Positions 55,237-63,559 of a stretch of 64,000 nucleotides of DNA are shown in pieces (positions within the stretch are counted from its first letter, which is position 1; each line of letters begins with the position of its first letter). The position numbers and the translations under genes are program-made. The stretch lies in the NCBI GenBank assembly GCA_041394985.1, contig JAWLBI010000001.1:4340001-4404000 (forward strand), in the 5' to 3' direction. The notes beneath the pieces were generated by a model. The model worked only from the letters and a program-made list of their open reading frames with translations. It did not search any database and was not told the origin of the DNA. This DNA is from JAGLON01 sp041394985 (lineage in GTDB: Bacteria > Zixibacteria > MSB-5A5 > GN15 > JAAZOE01).

Positions 55237-57747
55237 ATGATCAAGACACTTCTGAATATAGCGACAACTCTGATTCTCCTTTGCGCATCTCAACTCGATG
55301 CCCGACCGGATTTTCTTTTTCCCCAAACTGGGAAAACACCGCCGCCTCCGCCCAAAGCCTTATTCGATTATCCCAATTCCGGCTTTGAAATACACAAAAT
55401 CAACCGCCTCGGCCTGACCATCACCAACAGCGGCTTTTTCGGTAACGGCTATTTGGCCACGTCTGTCGACCCGGAAACCGGCGATCATATTTTCGGTTGC
55501 GAATACCCTCGCAACTCCAATGTCGAGTTCCTCTGGGTCGGCGGTATCTGGATAGGCGCCGTCGTCGGCCGCGATACCCTGGTATCGACCGCTGCCGAGG
55601 GGTATTATAACATCGTCGAATTCTGGCCCGATGCCGGAGCCGCAGGACAAATGATTCGCCGCTCATCGCAGCCGTTCTCGAACGATTATTCTCCCGATGC
55701 CATCTCCGAGGAAGACATCATTTGCACTTTCACCGATACCTTCACCCACCCCTCGATCGTCAACACCGACCCGATCGACAACCGCCCGCACCAGCCGCTC
55801 AATATCGAAATTACCCAGCGCACCTATGCCTGGAGCTACCCCTACGCTGATGATTTCGTCCTGTTCGATTTCTCCATCCGCAATATCGGCGTTTATCCTC
55901 TCAAGCAGGCCTATATCGGAATTGTCAATGATGCCGACGCATATCACATCTCAAAATCATCGGGCACCGACAGCTGGCTGGACGACATTTGCGGCTTCAA
56001 AAAAACGATCCCCTCACCGATCTGGCCGGGATACGAGGACAGCATCATGGTCGCGTGGGTGGCCGACAACGACGGCGATCCGAACGGTACGACCTTCGAC
56101 TTCTCCTCTACTACCGGTGTCACAGCCTCGCGCGTCATCCGCACCCCGTCGGACAGCCTCGAGTATTCGTTCAACTGGTGGGTAACACAATACTCCCCGA
56201 CCGGCGACTGGGGACCGCGCCAGGTCACCGATAATAAACCCTACCGCGATTTCGGTTCCAATTTCGGCACGCCCCTCGGCGACAAGAATAAATACTACAT
56301 GCTCAGCACCCGTGAATTCGACTACGATCAGCTCGAATGCGCCCTATCACACACCGGCGGCGGGTGGATGGCCCCCGACAAAGATGCCGAGGATTTCGCC
56401 AACGGTCACAACTCGATTTATCTCTTCAGTTTCGGCCCGTTTGATTTGCCTCCCGACTCCACTCTGCCGGTAACGCTCGCATACATCGGTGGCGAGGATC
56501 TCCACCATGACCCGACCGCATTCGAAAACCTGTACAATCCGTACAATCCGGGACCGTTTCAGAATCAGCTCGATTTTTCCAATCTCGGGTTAAACGCCAT
56601 CTGGGCCGAGTGGATTTATGACAATCCCGGCTACGATACCGACGGCGATAATGACTCAGGCCTCGCCCGCTGGTTCGTCAACGACGCCGGCACCGATTCG
56701 GCCTATGCTTTTTTTAAGGGTGATGGTGTCCCCGATTTCCGAGGCGCCGCACCGCCTCCCTCTCCGAAACTGACGGTCATCCCCGCATTCGGAAAACTTA
56801 TTCTGCGCTGGAATGGCCAGGTGTCGGAGAATACGATCGATGTGTTCTCCAAAGAGAAGGACTTCGAGGGATACAAAGTCTATTTTTCGGAGAGCGACCA
56901 ATACGCCGATTTCGTCCTCGCCGCAACCTACGACAAACGCGATTACAACATCCACTCGTGGAATGATATCCTGCGCCGCTGGGAGATTTCCTCCTCGCCC
57001 ATTTCCTACGATTCTATTGTTGCCATCTATGGCATCGGTATCGAGCCGGACGAGTACACCGAGGACAATCCGCTACCGCCAAACTCGTCGCTCAATCCGA
57101 CCGGCCGATACACGTACTTCACGGCGCAGTTCTGGAATGAATCCGATTTGTCGAATCCGTACGGCATTCACCGCGTCTATCCCGATTCCGATCCCGACGA
57201 TATCTCCGACACCACCGACGACGGTTTTCGGCGCTGGTATGAATACGAGTTTATCCTCGATAATATCTCGCCGTCGGTGCCGCTGTATATTTCCGTAACC
57301 GCATTCGATTACGGCAGCCGCTCGCATCAGTTGTCCGAACTGGAAAGCTCGAGGCTCGAAAACGCGACGCTTTCGTATCCGCTGGCATCGGTCGATGAAG
57401 TCGAGGAGGAGGGCTTAAACGTCATCGTCTACCCCAATCCGTATCGCATCGACGGCGGGTATGCGCGAGCCGGTTATGAGAATCGCGACCGTATCAAGTC
57501 GGCCGAGCGGGCGCGCGCGATTAATTTCGCGAATCTGCCGAGGATTTGCACGATTCGCATTTACACCATCAGCGGCGACCTCGTGAAGGAGATCAAGCAT
57601 TATCGCCCGGACGGCGGCCCGGATGCGCAGGTCGAGACGTGGAATATGCTGTCGCGCAATACGCAGGTCATCACGAGCGGCATCTACATCTGGTCGGTCG
57701 ACTCGGAGATGGGGGAGCAACTCGGCAAACTGGTAATCATTAAGTAA
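55237..57747 (+). CDS. Large secreted protein with FlgD-like sorting tail
   Basis: An 836-residue exported protein. A signal peptide (about residues 1-22, LLCASQLDA) and a proline run (KTPPPPPKAL) lead to a long beta-rich body with WVGGIWIGAVVG and DDFVLFDFSIRN strands. The C-terminal domain starts near IVYPNPYRIDGGYA, carries CTIRIYTISGDLVKEI and SGIYIWSVDSEMGEQLG and ends LVIIK, the type IX-like fold. It resembles the 15791-18934 protein in layout and tail. An in-frame ATG at 55204 would add 11 residues; 55237 is the natural signal-peptide start. No PorV-like gene is adjacent. Confidence 0.8.
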   Translation: MIKTLLNIATTLILLCASQLDARPDFLFPQTGKTPPPPPKALFDYPNSGFEIHKINRLGLTITNSGFFGNGYLATSVDPETGDHIFGCEYPRNSNVEFLWVGGIWIGAVVGRDTLVSTAAEGYYNIVEFWPDAGAAGQMIRRSSQPFSNDYSPDAISEEDIICTFTDTFTHPSIVNTDPIDNRPHQPLNIEITQRTYAWSYPYADDFVLFDFSIRNIGVYPLKQAYIGIVNDADAYHISKSSGTDSWLDDICGFKKTIPSPIWPGYEDSIMVAWVADNDGDPNGTTFDFSSTTGVTASRVIRTPSDSLEYSFNWWVTQYSPTGDWGPRQVTDNKPYRDFGSNFGTPLGDKNKYYMLSTREFDYDQLECALSHTGGGWMAPDKDAEDFANGHNSIYLFSFGPFDLPPDSTLPVTLAYIGGEDLHHDPTAFENLYNPYNPGPFQNQLDFSNLGLNAIWAEWIYDNPGYDTDGDNDSGLARWFVNDAGTDSAYAFFKGDGVPDFRGAAPPPSPKLTVIPAFGKLILRWNGQVSENTIDVFSKEKDFEGYKVYFSESDQYADFVLAATYDKRDYNIHSWNDILRRWEISSSPISYDSIVAIYGIGIEPDEYTEDNPLPPNSSLNPTGRYTYFTAQFWNESDLSNPYGIHRVYPDSDPDDISDTTDDGFRRWYEYEFILDNISPSVPLYISVTAFDYGSRSHQLSELESSRLENATLSYPLASVDEVEEEGLNVIVYPNPYRIDGGYARAGYENRDRIKSAERARAINFANLPRICTIRIYTISGDLVKEIKHYRPDGGPDAQVETWNMLSRNTQVITSGIYIWSVDSEMGEQLGKLVIIK

Positions 57748-58139
57748 TCGTTTCCCCAATCACAAAATTTCCCTCCTTTCATTCTGAGGAGTCCCGTCCG
57801 CAGGACGACGTGAGAATCTGCTCTTGCCTCTTCTTCAGTAGGGGCCGGGTCCTCCGGCCCGCAAGCATCATCCTGCCAAAATTAATTCAGCCTGTCACAC
57901 CTGCGTAGGCAGGTGTCCATGCAGTACTTCGAAATTACCGCGGCATGGATTCCCGACTCGCACAGTCTAAGAAGTCTGTGCTCTCGGGAATGACATAATT
58001 AGTTTTAGGGTCAAAGGCATTTTTGAACTGCAGTAGTATTAAAAAAACGAAGGGGAACCCGGGCGATTGAGCGGTCGCGCAATCCCCGGATTCCCCGCTT
58101 GCAAGAGAGAGAGATCTGTACTAACGATTGTCTTCCCTG
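57748..58139. repeat. Cluster of dispersed intergenic palindromic repeats
   Basis: This gap holds several repeat types. The TTCTGAGGAG...GAATCTGCTCTTG form (57782-57826) is shared with the 61446-62063 array. A GTAGGGGCCGGGTCCTCCGGCCC hairpin unit is at about 57838-57862 (written here in two overlapping parts, arms GGGCCGG/CCGGCCC). CACCTGC...GCAGGTG is at about 57897-57913, and ATTCCCG...CGGGAAT at about 57949-57991. No gene is seen. Confidence 0.65.
58041..58096 (-). terminator. Terminator of the chemoreceptor gene
   Basis: GGGGAA (58052-58057) pairs with TTCCCC (58091-58096), with further imperfect pairing inside (GATTG/CAATC). The A run at 58041-58047 gives a U tract on the minus strand. 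It lies 44 bp past the chemoreceptor stop. Confidence 0.7.
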
Positions 58140-59849
58140 TTACATCTTAAATCTATTCACCAACTGTTGCATCGACGTCGCCTGCGCATTGAGCTGCTCG
58201 GCCGCCTGCGCGGCTTCCTTGGCGCCGTCCGCCGAGGATCTCGATATCGCGGCGATACCTTCCATATTCTTCGATATTTCCTCGACCGCCGTCGACTGTT
58301 CGGCCGATGCGGCTGCGAGCTGCGCGATCATCTCGTTGACGCGCTGCGATATATTACTGATTTCGATCAGGCTCTTGCCCGCATCATCGGCCCGCGCACG
58401 ACCGGCCTCGACCAGTTCAGTTGCCTCTTCCACCGAGGATACCGCGCGGCCGGAATTCGCCTGAATACTCGTCACCATATTCGTAATCTCACCGGTCGCC
58501 TTGGCCGTACGCTCGGCCAGCTTGCGCACCTCATCGGCGACAACTGCGAATCCGCGCCCCTGTTCGCCGGCCCGAGCCGCCTCGATGGCCGCATTCAGCG
58601 CCAGCAGATTGGTCTGATCGGCGATATCTTCGATCACTTCGGTAATCTGTCCGATCTGCACCGATGCATCGGCCAGTTCCTTGATAACCTGTCCCGAGTG
58701 CCCGGATGATTCGGCGATTTTTGACAGCCCATCGATAGTCTCGCCGACAACGGTCTGGCCGGCTCCGGCGGTGTTCGATGCCTCATCGGCCATTTTGCGG
58801 GCATCATTGGCATTAGTCGAGGCCTGTACGATATTGGCCGACATCTGTTCGATGGCCGCAGAAATCTGTGATGACCGCTCTTCCTGCATAACGGCTCCGT
58901 CAACCATCGACTCCGAGGTACGGGTAATCTGTTCGGCCGCAGAAACCAATTGTCCGGCATTTTCCGCGAGCTGTCCGGCGATATCTTTGAGGTTTACCAT
59001 CATCTGCTTAAACGACTGGCCGAGAATATCGCGCTCGGATTTCGGCTCGAACCGCATGGTCAAATCATTGTCCGCGATTTTTTCGGAAACGCCGGCAAGC
59101 GTTTTCATGTAATCGAACACATTCCGGACAGATGACAGCAGATCGCCGATTTCATCTTGCGATTTTACTTTTATATTCTGATTCACTTCACCGACAGAGG
59201 CAAATTGCAGTTTTTCTCCGACTTCTTTGAGAGGCTTGAAAATCTTTCGGCGCATGACGAATGTGATATTTGCTATCAGTAAAACAACGGCGATAACCGC
59301 TATAATGATATTGACCTCAAAATTCGATGCCAGGGCTTCGGCGCTCTGTTGTTCCGAGCGGATTATTTTTAGCCCGCCCAGTACTTCGCCCTCTCCTTTA
59401 TCATGGCAGTCAGTACAGGCGGAGCTGTTTACTAAGGCCCGATACGAAACTTGATAGGCGATATCGTCTATCAAAGTATCCAGCATGATATCCTGCTTGG
59501 TCTTGAAAACCTGAAGCCAATAGGTATCACGAGACTGCGAACCGACGGATTCTGCATCCGAGGCACGCCTGATGACTGCTGCATCGTCGACGACGGTCAG
59601 ATCGGAAAATATTCCTAATTCATGCCCTTCCTGGGCCATCTCCTGAATTTTCTCGTTTTCACCAATGAGCATATAATCATTGATTTCACGGGTGAGACTC
59701 CAGTTGATATTCCTCGAGTTTTGATTATTAAGCTCGGAAAGCGATGATTCCAACTGCATGTGGTTGATTACTACTATTGCCGTAAATACAAACGTTAATA
59801 AACCGAGGCAGACGAGTGGAATTTTAAATGTAAGAGATGAAAGCTTCAA
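58140..59849 (-). CDS. Methyl-accepting chemotaxis protein with periplasmic c-type heme motif
   Basis: A 569-residue chemoreceptor. TM1 is at about residues 8-28, a periplasmic sensor at about 29-178, TM2 at about 179-199, then HAMP (about 200-255) and a long signalling coiled coil whose tip contains EVIEDIADQTNLLALNAAIE. The sensor carries Cys145-Thr-Asp-Cys148-His149, a CxxCH heme c attachment site, so it may sense redox state, oxygen or NO, as described for heme-containing MCPs of Geobacter. There is no adjacent cheA or cheW. The C-terminus lacks an obvious CheR-binding pentapeptide. Confidence 0.93.
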   Translation of the reverse strand: MKLSSLTFKIPLVCLGLLTFVFTAIVVINHMQLESSLSELNNQNSRNINWSLTREINDYMLIGENEKIQEMAQEGHELGIFSDLTVVDDAAVIRRASDAESVGSQSRDTYWLQVFKTKQDIMLDTLIDDIAYQVSYRALVNSSACTDCHDKGEGEVLGGLKIIRSEQQSAEALASNFEVNIIIAVIAVVLLIANITFVMRRKIFKPLKEVGEKLQFASVGEVNQNIKVKSQDEIGDLLSSVRNVFDYMKTLAGVSEKIADNDLTMRFEPKSERDILGQSFKQMMVNLKDIAGQLAENAGQLVSAAEQITRTSESMVDGAVMQEERSSQISAAIEQMSANIVQASTNANDARKMADEASNTAGAGQTVVGETIDGLSKIAESSGHSGQVIKELADASVQIGQITEVIEDIADQTNLLALNAAIEAARAGEQGRGFAVVADEVRKLAERTAKATGEITNMVTSIQANSGRAVSSVEEATELVEAGRARADDAGKSLIEISNISQRVNEMIAQLAAASAEQSTAVEEISKNMEGIAAISRSSADGAKEAAQAAEQLNAQATSMQQLVNRFKM

Positions 59850-60247
59850 TATAACCCCCTAGATATTGAACACAGTGCTTACTCCAGTATTCGTCAAAAA
59901 TGCGGATGAATTTAGGTCAATTTATGGCGTAGAGCGGATAGCGGAATCATGTTGACAAACAACGGCTTACGAACCTTGGACCGAGCCTGCAAACGGCGGC
60001 AACTTAGTCCAATTTTGAAATTGCGGGGAATTATGTAATTGTATTAATACACAAACGCCCCGACTCCCGTCGGGGCGTTTGGCGGCCGCCAAAATTTATT
60101 CTTTGTAAACCACCAACTCTTTCGGGTTTTACAACTCGGCTGACGGCTCGTGCATTATATGATACGAACCATTTGCAGAATATTGGCGGTTATTTCGAAA
60201 AAAATCGCCAAAAATGTCTATAATGAAGCTAACGACTCCACGAATCA
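59850..60247. other. Intergenic region with a 13-bp perfect hairpin
   Basis: CAAACGCCCCGAC (60052-60064) and GTCGGGGCGTTTG (60069-60081) pair perfectly around TCCC. No long T tract follows on either strand, so it is a poor terminator by itself and may be a repeat or a processed 3' end for the Ni-SOD transcript. The rest is presumably the chemoreceptor promoter; no gene is seen. Confidence 0.5.
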
Positions 60248-60706
60248 TTACTTACCCATATAGAGCGTTTCGAACTCTGTAATCGCCGTATTGAGTTTCG
60301 TAACATTCGCTAAGTCAGTGGTTTGCTTGCACTTCATCGCATAGACGATGATCAAATGCAGCTTCTCCAATTTTTTTGCATAAGCCGCCGCCGCGGCCGC
60401 ATCACTGCCGTCGACCGGCTTAATGCGTTGCGCCAGAAAGTAATTGGCCGCCATATCGATAATCTTGTCCGCATGCTCATCCTTGTTGTTGACCCAGCGG
60501 ACGATCTGGTTGAAATCCTTGTCGCCCGCGGCCGACAATTCGACGATTTGCTTCATCGACTTCTCGATAGTCTGAGTATCTTCCTTGAGGAGTGTGAAGC
60601 GCGTGTCGTCACCGTAAATACCGCAGGGAATTTGACAGTGAGCAAAAGCGGTCGATGCCGCCAGTGCCAGAATGGCGATAACAGTCAAAAATATTTTCAG
60701 TTTCAT
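60248..60706 (-). CDS. sodN: Nickel superoxide dismutase with Sec signal peptide
   Basis: A 152-residue precursor. The signal peptide (residues 1-22) ends STAFA, directly before the nickel hook HCQIPCGIY (His23, Cys24, Cys28, Tyr31 of the precursor; His1, Cys2, Cys6, Tyr9 when mature). The body is a four-helix bundle as in SodN. The enzyme converts superoxide to oxygen and peroxide. Cleavage by signal peptidase would expose His1, so no dedicated SodX-type protease is needed, and none is nearby. A GTG at 60715 is in frame, but AAAGGTG is better spaced for the ATG at 60706. Confidence 0.92.
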   Translation of the reverse strand: MKLKIFLTVIAILALAASTAFAHCQIPCGIYGDDTRFTLLKEDTQTIEKSMKQIVELSAAGDKDFNQIVRWVNNKDEHADKIIDMAANYFLAQRIKPVDGSDAAAAAAYAKKLEKLHLIIVYAMKCKQTTDLANVTKLNTAITEFETLYMGK

Positions 60707-60785
60707 ATACGTCACCTTTTTATAAGCAGGGTTTTAGTTTTCGTTCACAGTGTATACGTAAAATGGGCGAAGATAGAAGTGAGAA

Positions 60786-61316
60786 TCAGGCCAGCGGCCA
60801 TGATTGGATGCGACCGAGCGTATCGACATCGATAAGCGTGACACGTTCGATTCGGCAGGTTTGCGGCAGATGCCCCTGGTTGGCTTTTTCCAGCGCACTG
60901 CAGATGCGGGACGAGTCGATACCGAGACACAGCGTCACATGGGGGACAATTATATCCGGCATATACAGGTCGACAATGCCCTCGATATGCGGCTCCATTG
61001 TGTCATGGCACAATTTGTGGAAAGCGAGGAATTCCTCAGTCACCGTCGGGCCGTAATACACGACATTCATGATCGAGGTGAACAACCCGATATGCGACAG
61101 GACGATATCGAATGACTTCGTTTGCAGGGCGAGAGATTCCAGCGCCGGGAGGAGCGATTCGCGATTGATATTCTCGCAGGCGGCGATGGTGATATGCGGT
61201 TTGACATCCGATCCCAGCAGTTCAGCCTTGATGCCGCAGTTGGATAGTTTTTGCCAGATATCGGTCAGCCATGCATTGGATGTGTCGTCGAATGTCGCGA
61301 TGAGCGCATATTTCAT
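60786..61316 (-). CDS. 2H phosphoesterase (2'-5' RNA ligase / LigT family)
   Basis: A 176-residue protein with the two HxT/S motifs that define the 2H superfamily: KPHITI (His41) and VPHVTL (near residue 125). They form a symmetric active site for cyclic phosphodiester or 2'-5' RNA chemistry. The fold is the usual bilobal arrangement. It lies 79 bp upstream of sodN on the same strand and may share a transcript, but a functional link is not obvious. Confidence 0.85.
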   Translation of the reverse strand: MKYALIATFDDTSNAWLTDIWQKLSNCGIKAELLGSDVKPHITIAACENINRESLLPALESLALQTKSFDIVLSHIGLFTSIMNVVYYGPTVTEEFLAFHKLCHDTMEPHIEGIVDLYMPDIIVPHVTLCLGIDSSRICSALEKANQGHLPQTCRIERVTLIDVDTLGRIQSWPLA

Positions 61317-61445
61317 GATACTCCGGTCCCTCGATAATATTCAGATTATTGATTAATGCCACACAATGCCGGTTTATGCAAGGATATTATTACGGGTAGA
61401 TGAGAGTCCGCAACGGCGAGATGGACCTGTATAACAAACAGAACC

Positions 61446-62063
61446 TGTCATTCTGAAGGAGTCCGCCTGGGCGGACGACTGAAGAATCTGCTCTTGTCAT
61501 CCCCCCTTGAGAGGGGTGCCCGAGTTTGTAGGTCGAAACCCCTGTTCGAGGGAATTGCGAAGCAATTGCCGAGAATCCCGAGCATGTGAGGGAGGTTTCG
61601 ACAATCTTCAATAATATTTATATGTCATTCCGAGAAGCGCAGGGCGGAGCACAAGCGACGAGGAATCTGCTCTTGTCATCCCCCCTTGAGAGGGGTGCCC
61701 GAGTTTGTAGGTCGAAACCCCTGTTCGAGGGAATTGCGAAGCAATTGCCGAGAATCCCGAGCATGTGAGGGAGGTTTCGACAATCTTCAATAATATTTAT
61801 ATGTCATTCCGAGAAGCGCAGGGCGGAGCACAAGCGACGAGGAATCTGCTCTTGTCATCCCCCCTTGAGAGGGGTGCCCGAGTTTGTAGGTCGAAACCCC
61901 TGTTCGAGGGAATTGCGAAGCAATTGCCGAGAATCCCGAGCATGTGAGGGAGGTTTCGACAATCTTCAATAATATTTATATGTCATTCCGAGAAGCGCAA
62001 GGCGGAGCACAAGCGACGAGGAATCTGCTCTTGTCATCCCCCCTTGAGAGGGGTGCCCGAGTC
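61446..62063. repeat. Tandem 179-bp repeat array, 3.5 copies
   Basis: Copies begin at 61446 (variant head), 61623, 61802 and 61981 (cut at 62063). The last three are nearly identical. Each unit holds several hairpins: CCCC(TTGAGA)GGGG, GAATTGC/GCAATTG, and outer arms GTCGAAACC/GGTTTCGAC. The ends read TGTCATTCCGAG...GAATCTGCTC, also found at 57782. Open frames inside (60 codons each) are by-products. The array ends where the insertion sequence begins. Confidence 0.92.
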
Positions 62064-62064
62064 T

Positions 62065-63406
62065 TGGTACAAACCGGTCACATAGGTAACAGTTTGAACC
62101 GGAGACATAGGTAACAGTTTTAGATGGCATAATCATGAGAGGAGAGATTATGCCGTGGATGGACTGTAGACCAATGGACGAACGGATTAAATTTATTGGC
62201 ATGTATCTGGAAGAAGTGTATACAATGACTACTCTTTGCCTGCATTTTGGCATCAGCCGCAAAACCGGATACAAATGGCTCAATCGCTACAGGAGCGAAG
62301 GAGCGGAAGGTCTCAATGAGCGTTCTCGGGCACCATATCATCAGGCACGTAAGACACCGCCGGAGATAGAGGCCGCAATTTTGGCAGCGGCTCGAAGCGG
62401 TTTGGTCAAGAAAGGACCGAAGAAAGTGCGCCGCATTTTGGAACTGACCGACCCGGCTATTGCCTGGCCGGCCGTCAGTACGATAGGCGCTATCTTAAAA
62501 CGACATGGGCTGGTTGTTCCTCGGAAGCGGCGTCGGAAGAGCCCTCCATACGAATATCCGCTGGCCGGGTGTGATTATCCCAATGCCGTCTGGAGCGCCG
62601 ATTTAAAGGGATGGTTTTTGACCCGGAACGGTGACCGCTGTGATCCCCTGACGATAACCGACAACTACAGCCGCTATATCCTGCGGTGCCAATTGGTTCG
62701 TCCGGCGACTCACCACTCCATGCAGCCCGTTTTTGAGCATGCCTTTCGTGAGTTTGGGGTGCCGGTAGCAATTCGGACCGACAATGGAGCACCGTTCGCG
62801 ACGACAGCCGTTGGCGGATTGTCTCGGTTATCGGTATGGTGGATTCGCTTAGGCATTATTCCGGAACGGATTATGCCGGGGAAACCGCAGCAGAACCCGC
62901 GACATGAGCGTATGCATCGGACATTGAAACACGATACGTGTAAACCGCCGCAATCAACGTGGGAGCGTCAACAGGCAGTCTTCGATCAATTCTGTTATGA
63001 GTTTAATCACGAACGGCCACATGAATCCATCGACCAGCGGTTCCCGGCTGAATTGTATCAAAGCTCACCGCGACCCTATCCCGAGATTCTGCCGGAGATG
63101 GGCTACCCCGATGATATGGTGACTCGAAAGGTACATCATCAGGGAGATATCAAATGGAAGGGAAAACATCTCTACCTGACTGAAATTCTGGCCGGACAGA
63201 CAATCGGACTGCGGCAGGTGACGGAACAACGCCTGGATATTTACTTCGGGCCTATCCGCCTGGCACAGCTTGATGTTGCCGAATGTAAAATCATTCATCT
63301 TAGGAAAACAAAGAAGCGATATGAACGTAACAAATAACAAAATAACTACCAAGATACTGTTACCCATGTGACCGGTTTAATCTGTTACCCATGTCTGGTT
63401 TGAACA
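62065..63406. mobile_element. IS481-family insertion sequence
   Basis: About 1.34 kb. The left end is TGGTACAAACCGGTCACATA, the right end, read inward, TGTTCAAACCAGACATGGGT. Both ends carry a second inner copy of the same block (left 62097-62122, right 63355-63378), each including the GGTAACAG core. The element interrupts the last 179-bp repeat; the sequence right of it does not continue the repeat, so a rearrangement or different target flank is likely. No clear target-site duplication was identified. Confidence 0.8.
62150..63337 (+). CDS. IS481-family transposase
   Basis: A 395-residue transposase. An N-terminal helix-turn-helix (TLCLHFGISRKTGYKWLNRY) is followed by a second one. The DDE core is at about residues 135-300: first Asp in WSADLKGWF, second in RTDNGAPF, Glu in PRHERMHRTLK. 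The C-terminal extension is basic. GAGAGGAGAG precedes the ATG at 62150; the usual MPW start of the family also supports it. It looks intact and may be active. Confidence 0.92.
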   Translation: MPWMDCRPMDERIKFIGMYLEEVYTMTTLCLHFGISRKTGYKWLNRYRSEGAEGLNERSRAPYHQARKTPPEIEAAILAAARSGLVKKGPKKVRRILELTDPAIAWPAVSTIGAILKRHGLVVPRKRRRKSPPYEYPLAGCDYPNAVWSADLKGWFLTRNGDRCDPLTITDNYSRYILRCQLVRPATHHSMQPVFEHAFREFGVPVAIRTDNGAPFATTAVGGLSRLSVWWIRLGIIPERIMPGKPQQNPRHERMHRTLKHDTCKPPQSTWERQQAVFDQFCYEFNHERPHESIDQRFPAELYQSSPRPYPEILPEMGYPDDMVTRKVHHQGDIKWKGKHLYLTEILAGQTIGLRQVTEQRLDIYFGPIRLAQLDVAECKIIHLRKTKKRYERNK

Positions 63407-63445
63407 TCTTCGAGGGCGGAGTGTGTTCCTCGTGCTTCGCGCGAT

Positions 63446-63468
63446 GGCAGGAGCGCAGGGCTCCTGCC
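63446..63468. repeat. Palindromic GGCAGG...CCTGCC repeat
   Basis: GGCAGGAGC (63446-63454) and GCTCCTGCC (63460-63468) are perfect 9-bp arms followed by CTAC. The next hairpin at 63513-63537 has the same GGCAGG/CCTGCC ends and the same CTAC tail, so both belong to one dispersed family. Confidence 0.65.
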
Positions 63469-63505
63469 CTACTCTGAAATCAAGGCCACAAAAGTTTCGA
63501 CCGAC

Positions 63506-63537
63506 AAAAAAAGGCAGGTCCCATGTGGGGACCTGCC
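63506..63537 (-). terminator. Terminator of the fumarase gene
   Basis: GGCAGGTCCC (63513-63522) and GGGACCTGCC (63528-63537) pair with a 5-nt loop. The A run at 63506-63512 gives a U tract on the minus strand. It is 22 bp past the fumarase stop. Confidence 0.8.
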
Positions 63538-63559
63538 CTACTTATAAATTAATCATTAC

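Noticed and set aside
61446..62063. CRISPR array
   Set aside because: Units are 179 bp and nearly identical throughout, without unique spacers or adjacent cas genes.
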